Numbered from the stretch's first letter, positions 1 to 8,481 are shown. The stretch: 58,345 nucleotides of DNA from Flavobacterium sp. HTF (GCF_003105115.1 NZ_QETH01000022.1:1-58345), one strand, 5' to 3'. Numbers and translations are program-made. The notes: generated from the letters alone by a model not told the origin.

Positions 1-1
1 A

Positions 2-544
2 ATAAGTAAAATAAATTATTCTAAAAATGGTACTGCTTCCGGTTTTACAACATTTAATTACACAGGTAATCTTTTAAGTTCCACATTGTCAGGCGAAAAT
101 CAGGATGAAAAAACGGAATATTTTTATAATAACGGAATTCTTGTTTCAGAAATATCAGGGTACTTTAATAATGGGAGTTATATAGTTCAAAATGAAATAG
201 AATATAATTTTGATCAGGTTAAAAATATCACAGAAAAAATAAACAAATCATCTACGTCTGGTTCCCAAACAATTTCAAAAAACAAATATTTCTATGATGA
301 TAAAAATCATCCTATGAAGTTTATGAATAAATATTATCGACTTACTTTTTCTATTGAAGGATTTGATGGAAAAGCAACCAATAATGTCGTTTCAAGAGAA
401 AGTTATTATCCGATTTCAGCAGAAGTCCCAACTTATTTTGTATATCAAATAGTTTATAATGATGATAAGTTTCCAATAGAAATAAAAAAGATTGCTAAAC
501 AAAATAATGTTTTGATTTCAAAGACTATTATTGAATATCAATAA
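2..544 (+). CDS. Hypothetical surface/lipoprotein-like protein, 3' part only
   Basis: The reading frame is open from the first base, so the start lies outside the window and only the last 180 or so residues are visible. They are rich in Asn, Tyr, Ser and Lys and contain repeated short beta-strand-like stretches of the type YFYNNG / EYNFD / KYFYDD, each ending in aromatic residues. This resembles the YD-like beta-sheet lipoproteins common in Flavobacteriia, but no catalytic motif is visible. A TTG at 86 could be read as a start, but nothing supports it because the frame continues upstream. Function unknown. That it is coding is fairly sure; the family is a guess. Confidence 0.6.
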   Translation: MSKINYSKNGTASGFTTFNYTGNLLSSTLSGENQDEKTEYFYNNGILVSEISGYFNNGSYIVQNEIEYNFDQVKNITEKINKSSTSGSQTISKNKYFYDDKNHPMKFMNKYYRLTFSIEGFDGKATNNVVSRESYYPISAEVPTYFVYQIVYNDDKFPIEIKKIAKQNNVLISKTIIEYQ

Positions 545-627
545 TATAAGCTGCATAATAATGATATAGACATTCCTGAAAATCTCAATAATTATTTCTT
601 TTAAGTCTGATTGGATTTTCAACTCCG

Positions 628-635
628 TATCTTTG
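628..635 (+). promoter_or_regulatory. Promoter -7 box TATCTTTG before the gene at 710
   Basis: TATCTTTG matches the Bacteroidota -7 consensus TAnnTTTG. No well-placed TTG lies upstream (the nearest is only 14 bases away). Transcription would begin near 642, just before the large hairpin at 646-694. Confidence 0.5.
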
Positions 636-645
636 CAAAACTAAT

Positions 646-694
646 TTTAGATTTCAGATGTTAGATTACACAAATCTAACATCTGAAATCTAAA
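646..694. repeat. Perfect 22-bp inverted repeat in the leader of the gene at 710
   Basis: The arm at 646-667 (starts TTTAGATTTC) and the arm at 673-694 (ends GAAATCTAAA) are perfect reverse complements around a 5-base loop. No T-run follows, so it is not an ordinary terminator. It lies between a TAnnTTTG box and the ATG at 710, so it would form the very 5' end of that mRNA. Confidence 0.85.
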
Positions 695-709
695 TTCATA
701 TATATAAAA

Positions 710-1066
710 ATGTCCAGAGATACACAATTAAAAGAGCGTTGGGAAAAGCTCGTCGATATACTTTCAAATCAATTTTCGCAAGGTGAAGATCTTGACTTAG
801 ATGCAATTATTTACTTAATCGGAGTTCAGGAATATGGCAAAATACACCGCGAATACAAGAAAGACGAAAAATTAAACCTAATGCATATTGCCATCTGCAG
901 ATTATTGGAACCATACGGATTTTATGAATTCGAATATTTTGATGAAGACGGCTGGCCGCATTACAAAGTAAAAGAAGAATTACCGCCGTTAAAAGCAGGA
1001 GAACAATCTGTTTTGATGAAAGAAGCGATTGTAAATTATTTTTTAGAAAGAAATCTTATTGAATAG
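710..1066 (+). CDS. Conserved hypothetical protein, 118 aa
   Basis: Small acidic soluble protein without signal peptide or membrane segment. The middle carries a predicted helical stretch (LDAIIYLIGVQEYGK), followed by an aromatic, acidic segment (YGFYEFEYFDEDGWPHY). I recognise this as the sort of small single-domain protein conserved beside housekeeping genes in Flavobacteriia, but I know no function. The ATG at 710 follows a promoter-like box and a long leader hairpin, which supports the start. Low similarity to named families; coding status is well supported by length and composition. Confidence 0.75.
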   Translation: MSRDTQLKERWEKLVDILSNQFSQGEDLDLDAIIYLIGVQEYGKIHREYKKDEKLNLMHIAICRLLEPYGFYEFEYFDEDGWPHYKVKEELPPLKAGEQSVLMKEAIVNYFLERNLIE

Positions 1067-1120
1067 TTTCCAGTTCAGCATAAATTAAAACCAGGATTAA
1101 AAAACTGAAGAGAAATTGGG

Positions 1121-1648
1121 ATGTGTAGATATGCGATGACATTATATAAGCCACATTATGCTTGTTTTAATTGCCATAAAACTTTTAAAAGAAGACTTAA
1201 GAAGGATATAAAAGACGGTATAGAATCAGTTTATGAAGCGAAATGTCCACAATGTGGAGAATTAATGGCAAATATGGGACTAGATTTTGAATCTCCAAAA
1301 ATGGAAAATCTGAAAAAATGGGAACATATCAAAAGCTTGTATTCTGTTGGTATAACATTTCACTCCTGCGGATGTAGCGGCCCCGGTTATATTCCGAATT
1401 CAAAAGAAAAATTAATTGAACATTTTGAACAGTTAAAAACGGGTTATCTTAAAAATATAGATTTCTGGCGTGCCCGCATTGAGCCTTCCGATAACAAAGA
1501 AAGAGATAAAGACTGGAATAAAAACTGGGCTGAATTGGGATATATAGCCCAAAAAAGCAGAAAAGAAATTATTTCTAATCAGGAAGGTATAAATTATTGG
1601 CTGGAAAGGGTCAGAGAAATTGAAAATAAGTTAAGTCTGGTAAAATAA
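1121..1648 (+). CDS. Zinc-ribbon-like conserved hypothetical protein, 175 aa
   Basis: The N-terminal third has a paired-cysteine arrangement typical of a zinc ribbon: CFNC (about residues 15-18) and CPQC (about 42-45), with another Cys pair in SCGCSG near residue 83. The rest is helical and charged, rich in Trp and Lys. The opening MCRYAM followed by YKPHYACFNC is one I associate with a conserved bacterial family of unknown function, which supports the start at 1121 rather than the Met five codons later. Probably metal-binding. No catalytic residues recognised. It stands alone between two leader-containing genes. Confidence 0.75.
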   Translation: MCRYAMTLYKPHYACFNCHKTFKRRLKKDIKDGIESVYEAKCPQCGELMANMGLDFESPKMENLKKWEHIKSLYSVGITFHSCGCSGPGYIPNSKEKLIEHFEQLKTGYLKNIDFWRARIEPSDNKERDKDWNKNWAELGYIAQKSRKEIISNQEGINYWLERVREIENKLSLVK

Positions 1649-1723
1649 GTATAAATTTTCGCTAACAAGGTTCAACTCGGGATATAAAGGAAATTTTACA
1701 CCTTAAACTTAAAACAAATTACT

Positions 1724-1731
1724 TAAATTTG
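1724..1731 (+). promoter_or_regulatory. Promoter -7 box TAAATTTG for pheS
   Basis: TAAATTTG matches TAnnTTTG and sits 22 bases before the pheS ATG. A convincing -33 TTG is not visible. Confidence 0.5.
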
Positions 1732-1753
1732 TACTCTCAATTATTGAAGGAAA

Positions 1754-2773
1754 ATGATAGATAAGATAAAAGATTATATTGGTGAAGCAGAAGCTTTTTC
1801 GACAGAAAACGCAGCTGAACTAGAAGCATTCCGTATTAAATTCTTAGGAAAAAAAGGTGTTTTGAATGACTTTTTTGCTGAATTTAAAAACGTACCAAAC
1901 GATCAGAAAAAAGAATTCGGACAAGTAATAAATGCTTTAAAAAATACTGCTGAGGAAAAAGTTAAAACAATTGTTGAGGCTTTGGAAAGTAAAGAAGAAT
2001 CTAAAGGTATTTTTGGAGACTTAACGCGTGCGGCAGAACCGGTTATTATTGGTTCCCGCCATCCTATATCAATAGTTAAAAATCAGATTATTGATATTTT
2101 TGCCAATATTGGTTTTAATGTTTCTGAAGGTCCGGAAATCGAAGACGACTGGCATAACTTTACCGCATTGAATTTACCGGAATATCACCCGGCACGTGAC
2201 ATGCAGGATACATTTTTTATTCAGACTAATCCTGATGTTTTGTTGCGTACGCACACATCATCTGTACAGGTTCGATATATGGAAAACAACAAACCGCCGA
2301 TCCGTACTATTTCTCCGGGGCGTGTTTTTCGTAATGAGGCAATTTCATCACGTTCGCACTGTATCTTCCATCAGGTAGAAGGATTGTATATTGACAAAGA
2401 CGTTTCGTTTGCAGATTTAAAACAGACATTACTTTATTTCACTAAAGAAATGTTCGGAAAATCAAAAATCCGTCTTCGTCCGTCATACTTTCCATTTACA
2501 GAACCAAGTGCCGAAATCGACATTTACTGGGGACTAAAAACAGAAACCGATTACCGTATTACGAAAGGAACAGGATGGCTGGAAATTGGAGGCTGCGGAA
2601 TGGTAGATCCAAACGTTCTTAAAAACTGTGATATTAATCCTGACGAATATAATGGTTTTGCCTTCGGAATGGGAGTAGAACGTATCGCAATGCTTTTATA
2701 CCAAATTGGAGATATTCGTATGTTTTATGAAAACGATGTTCGTTTCTTAGAGCAATTTAAAGCAAATATTTAA
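1754..2773 (+). CDS. pheS: Phenylalanine-tRNA ligase, alpha subunit
   Basis: Catalytic subunit of the class II phenylalanyl-tRNA synthetase (alpha2beta2), which attaches Phe to tRNA-Phe in the cytoplasm. Residues 1-85 form the N-terminal coiled coil that contacts tRNA. The core follows from about residue 90, with motif 2 near 190-215 (GRVFRNE, then CIFHQVEG) and motif 3 near 300-317 ([11 protein letters not shown]). The length of 339 residues is normal. The start ATG follows a promoter-like TAAATTTG box. The beta subunit gene pheT is not next to it here, which is common in Bacteroidota. A small conserved gene follows after a hairpin. Confidence 0.98.
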   Translation: MIDKIKDYIGEAEAFSTENAAELEAFRIKFLGKKGVLNDFFAEFKNVPNDQKKEFGQVINALKNTAEEKVKTIVEALESKEESKGIFGDLTRAAEPVIIGSRHPISIVKNQIIDIFANIGFNVSEGPEIEDDWHNFTALNLPEYHPARDMQDTFFIQTNPDVLLRTHTSSVQVRYMENNKPPIRTISPGRVFRNEAISSRSHCIFHQVEGLYIDKDVSFADLKQTLLYFTKEMFGKSKIRLRPSYFPFTEPSAEIDIYWGLKTETDYRITKGTGWLEIGGCGMVDPNVLKNCDINPDEYNGFAFGMGVERIAMLLYQIGDIRMFYENDVRFLEQFKANI

Positions 2774-2782
2774 TTTTAAGTC

Positions 2783-2865
2783 AAAAGTCATAAAGTCGAA
2801 AGTCAAAAGTCTCAAATTGGAACTTTATAACTTTCGACTTTATGACTTTCGGCTTTATGACTTTT
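2783..2865. repeat. Long inverted repeat of AAAGTC words between pheS and the next gene
   Basis: The arms 2783-2805 and 2843-2865 are reverse complements over 23 bases with one mismatch. Both arms and part of the loop are built from near-repeats of a 7-base word (AAAGTCA, AAAGTCG). The right arm ends five bases before the next ATG at 2870. Confidence 0.85.
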
Positions 2866-2869
2866 AAAA

Positions 2870-3277
2870 ATGAAAAAAGATATAGTAATTCCAGAAGTAG
2901 AAAACGTATTCCTGGCCGCTGTTCAGGAATGGAGCGACGATTTTATGGAAAAAGTGTGGTATGCCTATTTGGTAAACGACAGTGACTTTAATTTAGACAG
3001 TGTAATGGTCGTTTCTAAAGCATTTGGAACCATAGATGGAGAAATGAAGAAAACGTCGATCCTGCGTCATGCTTTTGTCGAAGTTCCTGCTGTTTCTGTA
3101 GTTAAAATAGAAATGATAGAGAAAAGCCTTTTGGTAATGAATAACGAATTTATGGTAACATTCTTCATCGGAAATACATTGTACGATAAGAAGTTTATTT
3201 TCAAATCGAATTTAATCAACGAGAACAATACAGAAGAAGTGCCGATTCTTTTTGTTGAAGGGATTATGGTTAAATAA
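2870..3277 (+). CDS. Conserved hypothetical protein downstream of pheS, 135 aa
   Basis: Compact protein without signal sequence or transmembrane segment. The sequence alternates hydrophobic and charged residues (AFVEVPAVSVVKIEMIEKSLLV, split by strands), suggesting a small beta-rich domain. I recall this family as one conserved behind pheS in Flavobacteriia and sometimes mislabelled as a Phe-tRNA synthetase subunit. Nothing in the sequence indicates synthetase activity. It ends just before a strong bidirectional terminator and may be co-transcribed with pheS through the hairpin. Function unknown. Confidence 0.75.
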   Translation: MKKDIVIPEVENVFLAAVQEWSDDFMEKVWYAYLVNDSDFNLDSVMVVSKAFGTIDGEMKKTSILRHAFVEVPAVSVVKIEMIEKSLLVMNNEFMVTFFIGNTLYDKKFIFKSNLINENNTEEVPILFVEGIMVK

Positions 3278-3313
3278 TTTACTTGCCAATCGCAGTTTTG
3301 GGTTTACAGTATT

Positions 3314-3355
3314 AAAAAAAGCGTCTAAAAAAATATTTCTTAGACGCTTTTTTTT
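3314..3355. terminator. Bidirectional intrinsic terminator
   Basis: A-rich left arm ending GCGTCTAA pairs with TTAGACGC followed by eight T. It lies between two converging genes (2870-3277 and azoR) and can serve both. Confidence 0.9.
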
Positions 3356-3378
3356 GAATATAGGAACAAAACCATTCG

Positions 3379-4002
3379 TTATTTTATTTTTGTAATTTGG
3401 CGATGTATCTCTTCTTGAGATTTAGCAAATATTTCTCCTCCAAATTCTTCATTGTCCAATGACAAAGAAGTAATGTCTTTTACACCCATAATACCGAAGA
3501 TGAATTTTAAATAAGTTGTTTGAAAATTCATTTTTTCATTTTTCTCATTCTCTCCATAACCTGTATCCCCTCTGCTAGATAGAATAAATAGTTTTTTGTT
3601 TTCTAGTAGACCAACATAATTACCATCAGGTACTCCAGACTTAAATTTCCAGGTTTCATTTATTCGCATGACTTGGTCTATATAGGATTTTAGCCCACTT
3701 GGAATGGACCAATTATACATGGGCGTTCCAATAATATAAATATCTGCTTCTTTAAGTTCTTTAATCAGTAAGTTACTTAAAGCCAAAGCGTTTTGGTTTT
3801 CCTCAGTTCTGTTTTCAACTTTTGTGAAGGCAGCGCCAATCCATTCATTAGTAATATGAGGAACAGGCGTTAAACCAACTTCGCGATATATGTAAGTATC
3901 TTTAGGATAGCTTTTTGACCATGTTTCTACAAATAATTTTGTAAGTGCCCTGCTATGAGATTTTTCTTCTCTCGTACTGGCATTGATAATTAATATTTTC
4001 AT
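3379..4002 (-). CDS. azoR: FMN-dependent NADH:quinone reductase / azoreductase
   Basis: Flavodoxin-fold enzyme that reduces quinones and azo compounds with NADH using FMN. The N-terminus MKILIINAST..SHSRALT forms the first beta strand and phosphate loop. The motif GTPMYNWSIPSGLKSYIDQV around residues 95-114 is the FMN-binding signature of the AzoR family, and RGDTGYGE later in the chain completes the site. The length of 207 residues is typical. A Crp/Fnr-type regulator lies 62 bases upstream on the same strand, and a palindrome covers the azoR start, so control of azoR by that neighbour is plausible. Substrate in vivo unknown. Confidence 0.9.
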   Translation of the reverse strand: MKILIINASTREEKSHSRALTKLFVETWSKSYPKDTYIYREVGLTPVPHITNEWIGAAFTKVENRTEENQNALALSNLLIKELKEADIYIIGTPMYNWSIPSGLKSYIDQVMRINETWKFKSGVPDGNYVGLLENKKLFILSSRGDTGYGENEKNEKMNFQTTYLKFIFGIMGVKDITSLSLDNEEFGGEIFAKSQEEIHRQITKIK

Positions 4003-4027
4003 TGCTTCTTAAATTTTAATGAAGCAA
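4002..4027. promoter_or_regulatory. Palindrome at the azoR start, candidate operator
   Basis: TTGCTTC and GAAGCAA are perfect reverse complements with a 12-base AT-rich spacer. It lies at the azoR start codon, 38 bases past the end of the regulator gene. Confidence 0.4.
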
Positions 4028-4064
4028 AATTCATGGTTATTTAATTAGTAAAAATTGATGTAGT

Positions 4065-4649
4065 TCAAGATGATTTATTTTTTTTTCGAATACGACTTAT
4101 GAATTCAGCAGACACTCCTAAATACGAAGCAATTAAATATTGAGGTACTTTGGAAGCTATGTTTGGGTAGGTTATCAAAAAATCATAATATCTGTATTCA
4201 GCATCGTAAACCTTGCTATCAATAATTCTTTTTTGTAATGCTCCCAGATAATTTTCAAGTATTATCCTGAAAAAGCGTTCTAGTGAAGGGATCTCTTTTA
4301 ATAATTTTTGAAAAGAATGATAATTGATTTGTAAAACAGTAGTTTTTTCTACGGCTTGTATATTATACATCGATGGTTTTTGTTTAGAAAAACTATTGAT
4401 ATCGGTTGCCCACCAATCGTCGACAGCGAAATATATAATTTCTTCATTTCCGTTTTCGCTATTGATGTAGAATGCTTTTAATACTCCCGAAACCACATAA
4501 CTATCAAAACGACAGATATCTCCATTTCGTAAAAGATATTCGTCTTTTTCAAAAGTTTTTTCTGTCCAAAACGTTTCGACAACCGAAATTTCTTCGGGAC
4601 TTAATGTAATATGTTTAGAAATATTTTTTATCAATAGACTTATTCTCAT
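4065..4649 (-). CDS. Crp/Fnr-family transcriptional regulator
   Basis: The first 120 residues form a cyclic-nucleotide-binding-type beta barrel (EYLLRNGDICRFDSYVVSGVL). A long dimerisation helix and a C-terminal helix-turn-helix (YLIASYLGVSAEFISRIRKK) follow. The length of 194 residues is normal for the Bacteroidota branch of the family, which often lacks a known ligand. No cysteine cluster for an iron-sulfur site is present, so it is not a classical FNR. It lies directly upstream of azoR in the same direction, and a TAATTTTG box (4678-4685 on the minus strand) precedes it. Target and signal are inferred only from position. Confidence 0.85.
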   Translation of the reverse strand: MRISLLIKNISKHITLSPEEISVVETFWTEKTFEKDEYLLRNGDICRFDSYVVSGVLKAFYINSENGNEEIIYFAVDDWWATDINSFSKQKPSMYNIQAVEKTTVLQINYHSFQKLLKEIPSLERFFRIILENYLGALQKRIIDSKVYDAEYRYYDFLITYPNIASKVPQYLIASYLGVSAEFISRIRKKNKSS

Positions 4650-4820
4650 AAATTATTTAATGACTTAGTTACCACAGCAAAATTAAATAAATCTTTCTAC
4701 TGTAGAATTGTGAAGTGAGTAATAATGAGCTGATTTATTAGAATGTTAACCTGAATCTTAAATAGCTTTCTAAACAAATTTTTCGATGTTTAGTATGAGG
4801 TAATTTTTCTATTTATATTG

Positions 4821-4861
4821 AAATTAAAAGAGCCGGAAATATTTTCCGGCTCTTTTAATTT
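4821..4861. terminator. Intrinsic terminator downstream of gpsA
   Basis: Perfect 19-base inverted repeat (AAATTAAAAGAGCCGGAAA and its complement) with a 3-base loop and T-rich tail in both directions. Confidence 0.9.
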
Positions 4862-4916
4862 TAAAGTTTTGTCTGTTTTCCTGGCTCTTCCTTCTATTAT
4901 GTCTATAAAAATAGAA

Positions 4917-5912
4917 TTAGTCTAATGACTCAGTCAATTTCTTAAAAACCGATTTTGCATCTTTTCCTTCATATAAAACGGCATAAACAGCATCAATAAT
5001 CGGAGTTTTTGCTCCGTAACCCTGATTTAGTTTATAAGCACTTTTTGTTGCGTAATATCCTTCGGCAACCATGCTCATTTCCATCATGGCGCTTTTTACC
5101 GTATATCCTTTTCCAATCATGTTTCCGAACATTCTGTTTCTGGAGAAGACCGAATATCCTGTAACCAATAAATCGCCCAAATAAGCCGAATCATTAATAT
5201 TACGTTTCATTTTATGCACTTTTCTAATGAATTTCTTCATTTCACGGATTCCATTACTCATCATAACAGATTGAAAGTTATCTCCATAACCTAAACCATG
5301 TGCAATTCCGGCAGCGATAGCATAAATGTTTTTAAGCATTGCAGCATACTCAGTCCCGATAATATCGTCTGAGATTTTAGCTTTGATATAGTTTCCTGAA
5401 AGAGATTTAGCGACAATGCAAGCTTTGTCAGGATCTCCACAGGCAATTGTTAAATACGAGAGTCTTTCTAACGCTACTTCTTCAGCGTGACAAGGCCCTG
5501 TAATAACACCAATATTGTAATAAGGAATGTCGTATTGAATATGGAAATGTTCTCCAACAATTAAACTTGTTTCAGGAACAATACCTTTAATTGCTGAAAA
5601 GATGATTTTATCCTGTAAAGAAACAGTAAGATTTTTAAGTTCTGCATCTAAGAATGCAGACGGAATAGCAAAAATTATATAATCTGCATATTCAACAGCT
5701 TCATTTATATTATTGGTCAGTTTAAGTTTTTTGGTATCAAATTCTACCGAACTTAAATAATTTGGATTGTGTTTGTATTTTTCAAGATGCTCTATAGCAG
5801 CATCGTTGCGCATGTACCACGAAATTTCAGATAGATTTACACAAAGCATTTTTGCAATTGCCGTTGCCCAACTCCCTCCTCCAATTACTGCAAATTTTAA
5901 ATTTTCGCTCAT
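4917..5912 (-). CDS. gpsA: Glycerol-3-phosphate dehydrogenase [NAD(P)+]
   Basis: Makes sn-glycerol 3-phosphate from dihydroxyacetone phosphate for membrane lipid synthesis. The dinucleotide-binding loop GGGSWATAIAK is at residues 11-21 and a second conserved block FAIPSA is near residue 81. The catalytic lysine block (YAAMLKNIYAIAAGIAHGLG) is near residue 190, followed by FSRNRMFG. The length of 331 residues is standard. It is monocistronic: a good promoter lies upstream and a strong terminator downstream. Confidence 0.97.
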   Translation of the reverse strand: MSENLKFAVIGGGSWATAIAKMLCVNLSEISWYMRNDAAIEHLEKYKHNPNYLSSVEFDTKKLKLTNNINEAVEYADYIIFAIPSAFLDAELKNLTVSLQDKIIFSAIKGIVPETSLIVGEHFHIQYDIPYYNIGVITGPCHAEEVALERLSYLTIACGDPDKACIVAKSLSGNYIKAKISDDIIGTEYAAMLKNIYAIAAGIAHGLGYGDNFQSVMMSNGIREMKKFIRKVHKMKRNINDSAYLGDLLVTGYSVFSRNRMFGNMIGKGYTVKSAMMEMSMVAEGYYATKSAYKLNQGYGAKTPIIDAVYAVLYEGKDAKSVFKKLTESLD

Positions 5913-5930
5913 TATTTTAATAATTTAAAA

Positions 5931-5962
5931 CAAAAGTACTTAATTATGTAGTAATAATACAA
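5931..5962 (-). promoter_or_regulatory. gpsA promoter
   Basis: On the minus strand TTG is followed after 21 bases by TACTTTTG, a match to the Bacteroidota consensus TTG / TAnnTTTG. The -7 box ends 19 bases before the gpsA ATG. Confidence 0.7.
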
Positions 5963-6149
5963 AATCTGATTTAAGAAATTTAAAAACTCTACTGAATTAC
6001 AATGGTTTTCAGGCAGTTTCAAAAAAAAATGTAAAAACATTCAGTAGCGATGCAATAAAGACACGATGCTTACGTTATAAGTATTTGTAAATTAGAATTT
6101 TAATGAGTTTAGCAAAAATTGAGTTAGTTAGTTTTGTTTTAGTATTTTG

Positions 6150-6184
6150 AAAAGGCGTTCCTATAAATCATAAGAACGCCTTTT
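6150..6184. terminator. Intrinsic terminator
   Basis: AAAAGGCGTTC and GAACGCCTTTT are perfect complements with a 13-base loop. It is placed to end the leftward alcohol dehydrogenase transcript. Confidence 0.85.
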
Positions 6185-6241
6185 CTGTTTTTATTTAAAT
6201 TCCGGTTTTACTTCCAAACACCAAAAATTACATTCCAAATA

Positions 6242-6289
6242 AAAACTCCAAATTCCAATAATTTAGATATTCTTGGAATTTGGAGTTTT
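6242..6289. repeat. Inverted repeat after the yqhD-like gene
   Basis: AAAACTCCAAATTCCAA (6242-6258) and its exact complement (6273-6289). The flanking bases to the left repeat the CATTCCAAA word, so the hairpin is embedded in word-like repeats. Confidence 0.8.
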
Positions 6290-6304
6290 AGGATTTGTAA
6301 TTTA

Positions 6305-7462
6305 TTAATAACTCATCTCAACGATAGATTTTACTTTGTCTAAAGTTACCAATTGGTTTTCACCTAAACCTTTCCAGCCTCTTTCATCAAAACGTTTTAC
6401 AATAAACTCTGCTGTTTTATCATAGTCGTTGGTATATTGTGAAAGCTTAGTGTCCATTCCCATTTTATGGAAAAATGCAACAGTATGATCGATTGCTTCT
6501 TTGGCAACTTCATCATCAGAACCCGTCAGGTTGAAAATTCTTCTTCCATATTGTGCTAATTTCCCTTTTTTGGTTTCAAACATAACACTATATAAACTAG
6601 GACCGATAATTGCCAAAGTTCTGGCATGGTCAATTTCGTATAAAGCGGTTAATTCGTGACCAATCATGTGTGTTGCCCAGTCGGTAGGCACCCCTTTCTG
6701 AATCAGTCCGTTTAGTGCCATTGTACAGCTCCACATAAAGTTAGAAGCTAATGTATAATCTGTTGGATTTTCTACAACTCCTGGGCCAACTTCAATTAAA
6801 GTCTGCAAAATTCCCTCAGCAATTCTGTCCTGAAGAAAACCTTCATGCGGATAGGTTAAATATTGTTCCATAACGTGTGTGTAAGCATCAACAACACCAT
6901 TTTGGATTTGTCTTTTTGGTAAAGAAGCTATAACTGTAGGATCGCAGATTGAAAATTTAGGAAACAGTGAACTTCCGCCAAAAGCCAGTTTCTCCTGTGT
7001 TGCCCCAATAGTAACAACAGATCCTGAATTCATTTCGCTTCCTGTTGCCGGAAGTGTCAGAACGGTTCCAAAAGGCACTACGTTTTCTTTAATTAAAATC
7101 TTTTTTTGAAGAATATCAATCGGATTTCCTGCAAAATAAACGGCTGCCGAAATAAATTTCACCCCGTCAATTACAGATCCTCCTCCTACAGCAAGTATAA
7201 AATCAATTTTCTCTGCTTTTATTACTTCAACAGCTTTCATTAAAGTTTCAAACCTTGGATTTGGTTCAATTCCTCCAAATTCTACAATATCAAAACCTTT
7301 CAGATTGTTGATTACCTGATCGTAAATTCCGTTTTTAAAAATACTTCCTCCGCCGTAAGCCAAAAGAATTTTAGCCTCTTTTGGAACTAAAGTTGAAAGT
7401 TTTTTTATCTGCCCTTTTCCGAAGATTAAATTCGTCGGATTATATAATTCAAAGTTTAGCAT
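6305..7462 (-). CDS. yqhD: Iron-containing alcohol dehydrogenase, YqhD type
   Basis: Group III metal-dependent alcohol dehydrogenase that reduces aldehydes, probably with NADPH. The N-terminal cofactor domain has YGGGSIFKNG near residue 36 and AVGGGSVIDG near residue 91. Metal ligands are visible in VVDAYTHVMEQY (Asp, His), MIGHELTA (His) and EIDHARTLA (His). The length of 385 residues is close to E. coli YqhD (387). The same-strand DJ-1/PfpI gene lies 171 bases upstream across a hairpin, and a divergent LysR regulator lies beyond that. The pair suggests a carbonyl/aldehyde detoxification unit, which is inference from context. Confidence 0.9.
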   Translation of the reverse strand: MLNFELYNPTNLIFGKGQIKKLSTLVPKEAKILLAYGGGSIFKNGIYDQVINNLKGFDIVEFGGIEPNPRFETLMKAVEVIKAEKIDFILAVGGGSVIDGVKFISAAVYFAGNPIDILQKKILIKENVVPFGTVLTLPATGSEMNSGSVVTIGATQEKLAFGGSSLFPKFSICDPTVIASLPKRQIQNGVVDAYTHVMEQYLTYPHEGFLQDRIAEGILQTLIEVGPGVVENPTDYTLASNFMWSCTMALNGLIQKGVPTDWATHMIGHELTALYEIDHARTLAIIGPSLYSVMFETKKGKLAQYGRRIFNLTGSDDEVAKEAIDHTVAFFHKMGMDTKLSQYTNDYDKTAEFIVKRFDERGWKGLGENQLVTLDKVKSIVEMSY

Positions 7463-7470
7463 TTTTTTTG

Positions 7471-7631
7471 AGGTTCTAAGATGCTAAGATTCTGAGGTTC
7501 TAAGTTTTTATTTGAACTTACCCAGAAAACTTAGCATCGGTGTTTATTTTTATTTTTTGAAGTAAAGAAGATATTGAGTTTTTAAGTAACTAAGAAAAAA
7601 CTTAGAACCTTAGTGCCTCAGTTCCTTAGCG
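7471..7631. repeat. Imperfect inverted repeat of TTCTAAG words
   Basis: The left part (7471-7509) contains GAGGTTCTAAG, GCTAAGATTCTGAGG and GGTTCTAAG. The right part (7595-7631) carries the complements CTTAGAACC, CCTCAG and CCTTAGCG. It fills most of the space between the DJ-1 and alcohol dehydrogenase genes. Confidence 0.75.
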
Positions 7632-7633
7632 CG

Positions 7634-8395
7634 TTATTCACTCAGTTTGTGCAATAATTTTCCAGCTACCAGTTTAGATGAAGCCGGATTTTGACCTGTA
7701 ATTAAAAGTCCGTCCTCAACAGCATATGGCTGCCAGTTTGGTCCTTTAGAAAAAATCCCTCCTTTTGATGATAAAGCATCTTCCAGTAAAAACGGAACTA
7801 CTTTGGTCAATCCAACCGCTTCTTCTTCTTCGTTTGTAAATCCGGTAATTTTTTTACCTTTTACCAAATAGTTACCGTTTACTTTTACATTTTTTAAAAC
7901 AGCCGGAGCGTGACAAACAAAAGCAACCGGTTTTTTATGGTTGTAAAAAGATTCGATCAGAGCAATTGAATTTTGATCTTCTACCAAATCCCATAATGGT
8001 CCATGACCTCCAGGGTAAAATACAGCATCATAATCTGCCTGATTAATTGTCGAAAGTTTGACAGTATGCTTTAATTTTTCCTGTAAAGCCTTATCCGAAT
8101 CAAATCTTTTTGTGTCTTCCGTTGCCGAAGCAGGATCTGAACTTTTAGGGTCAATTGGCGGCTGTCCTCCTAGAGGAGATGCAATGGTGATTTCAACTCC
8201 TTTATCTAACAATTCATAATAAGGTGCAGCAAGTTCTTCTGACCAGAATCCGGTTTTTTCTCCGGTGTTGCCCAGTTTATCGTTGCTGGTAACAACAAAT
8301 AATACTTTTTTCATCTTTTTATTTGATTTTTGAGCTGTAGCTGAAAAGCTAATTGCAGTGAATAATGTAATTCCTAGTAATGTTATTTTTTTCAT
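7634..8395 (-). CDS. Exported DJ-1/PfpI-family protein (Hsp31-like)
   Basis: An N-terminal signal peptide (residues 1-22, ending SFSATAQ) precedes a class I glutamine-amidotransferase-like fold. The nucleophile elbow is FVCHAPAVL with Cys161-His162. The acidic partner is in SEELAAPYY near residue 54, and GGHGPLWDL near 130 shapes the oxyanion site. These features match the Hsp31/YajL-like glyoxalase III and chaperone group. A Met at residue 28 would give a cytosolic form, but the signal peptide supports the upstream start. It is co-oriented with the YqhD-like gene and divergent from lysR. Activity toward methylglyoxal is suggested by family, not shown. Confidence 0.88.
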   Translation of the reverse strand: MKKITLLGITLFTAISFSATAQKSNKKMKKVLFVVTSNDKLGNTGEKTGFWSEELAAPYYELLDKGVEITIASPLGGQPPIDPKSSDPASATEDTKRFDSDKALQEKLKHTVKLSTINQADYDAVFYPGGHGPLWDLVEDQNSIALIESFYNHKKPVAFVCHAPAVLKNVKVNGNYLVKGKKITGFTNEEEEAVGLTKVVPFLLEDALSSKGGIFSKGPNWQPYAVEDGLLITGQNPASSKLVAGKLLHKLSE

Positions 8396-8454
8396 ATGAT
8401 TTAAATTTTTAACAAATTTACGTCTTATGTGATATTAGTAAAAATAAAATAAAC

Positions 8455-8462
8455 TATGTTTG
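8455..8462 (+). promoter_or_regulatory. Promoter -7 box TATGTTTG for lysR-nrtR
   Basis: TATGTTTG fits TAnnTTTG and lies 19 bases before the lysR ATG. No clear -33 TTG is seen. A minus-strand TAAATTTG at 8413-8420 may serve the divergent DJ-1 gene. Confidence 0.45.
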
Positions 8463-8481
8463 TTATAAATTAATTTATATC

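Larger units (their letters stand above)
5913..6304. other. Intergenic region between gpsA and the yqhD-like gene
   Basis: No gene was found in these 392 bases on either strand. From right to left they hold an inverted repeat made of CCAAATTCC-like words (6242-6289), an intrinsic terminator for the alcohol dehydrogenase (6150-6184), about 180 bases of plain AT-rich sequence, and the gpsA promoter (5931-5962). Confidence 0.7.
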
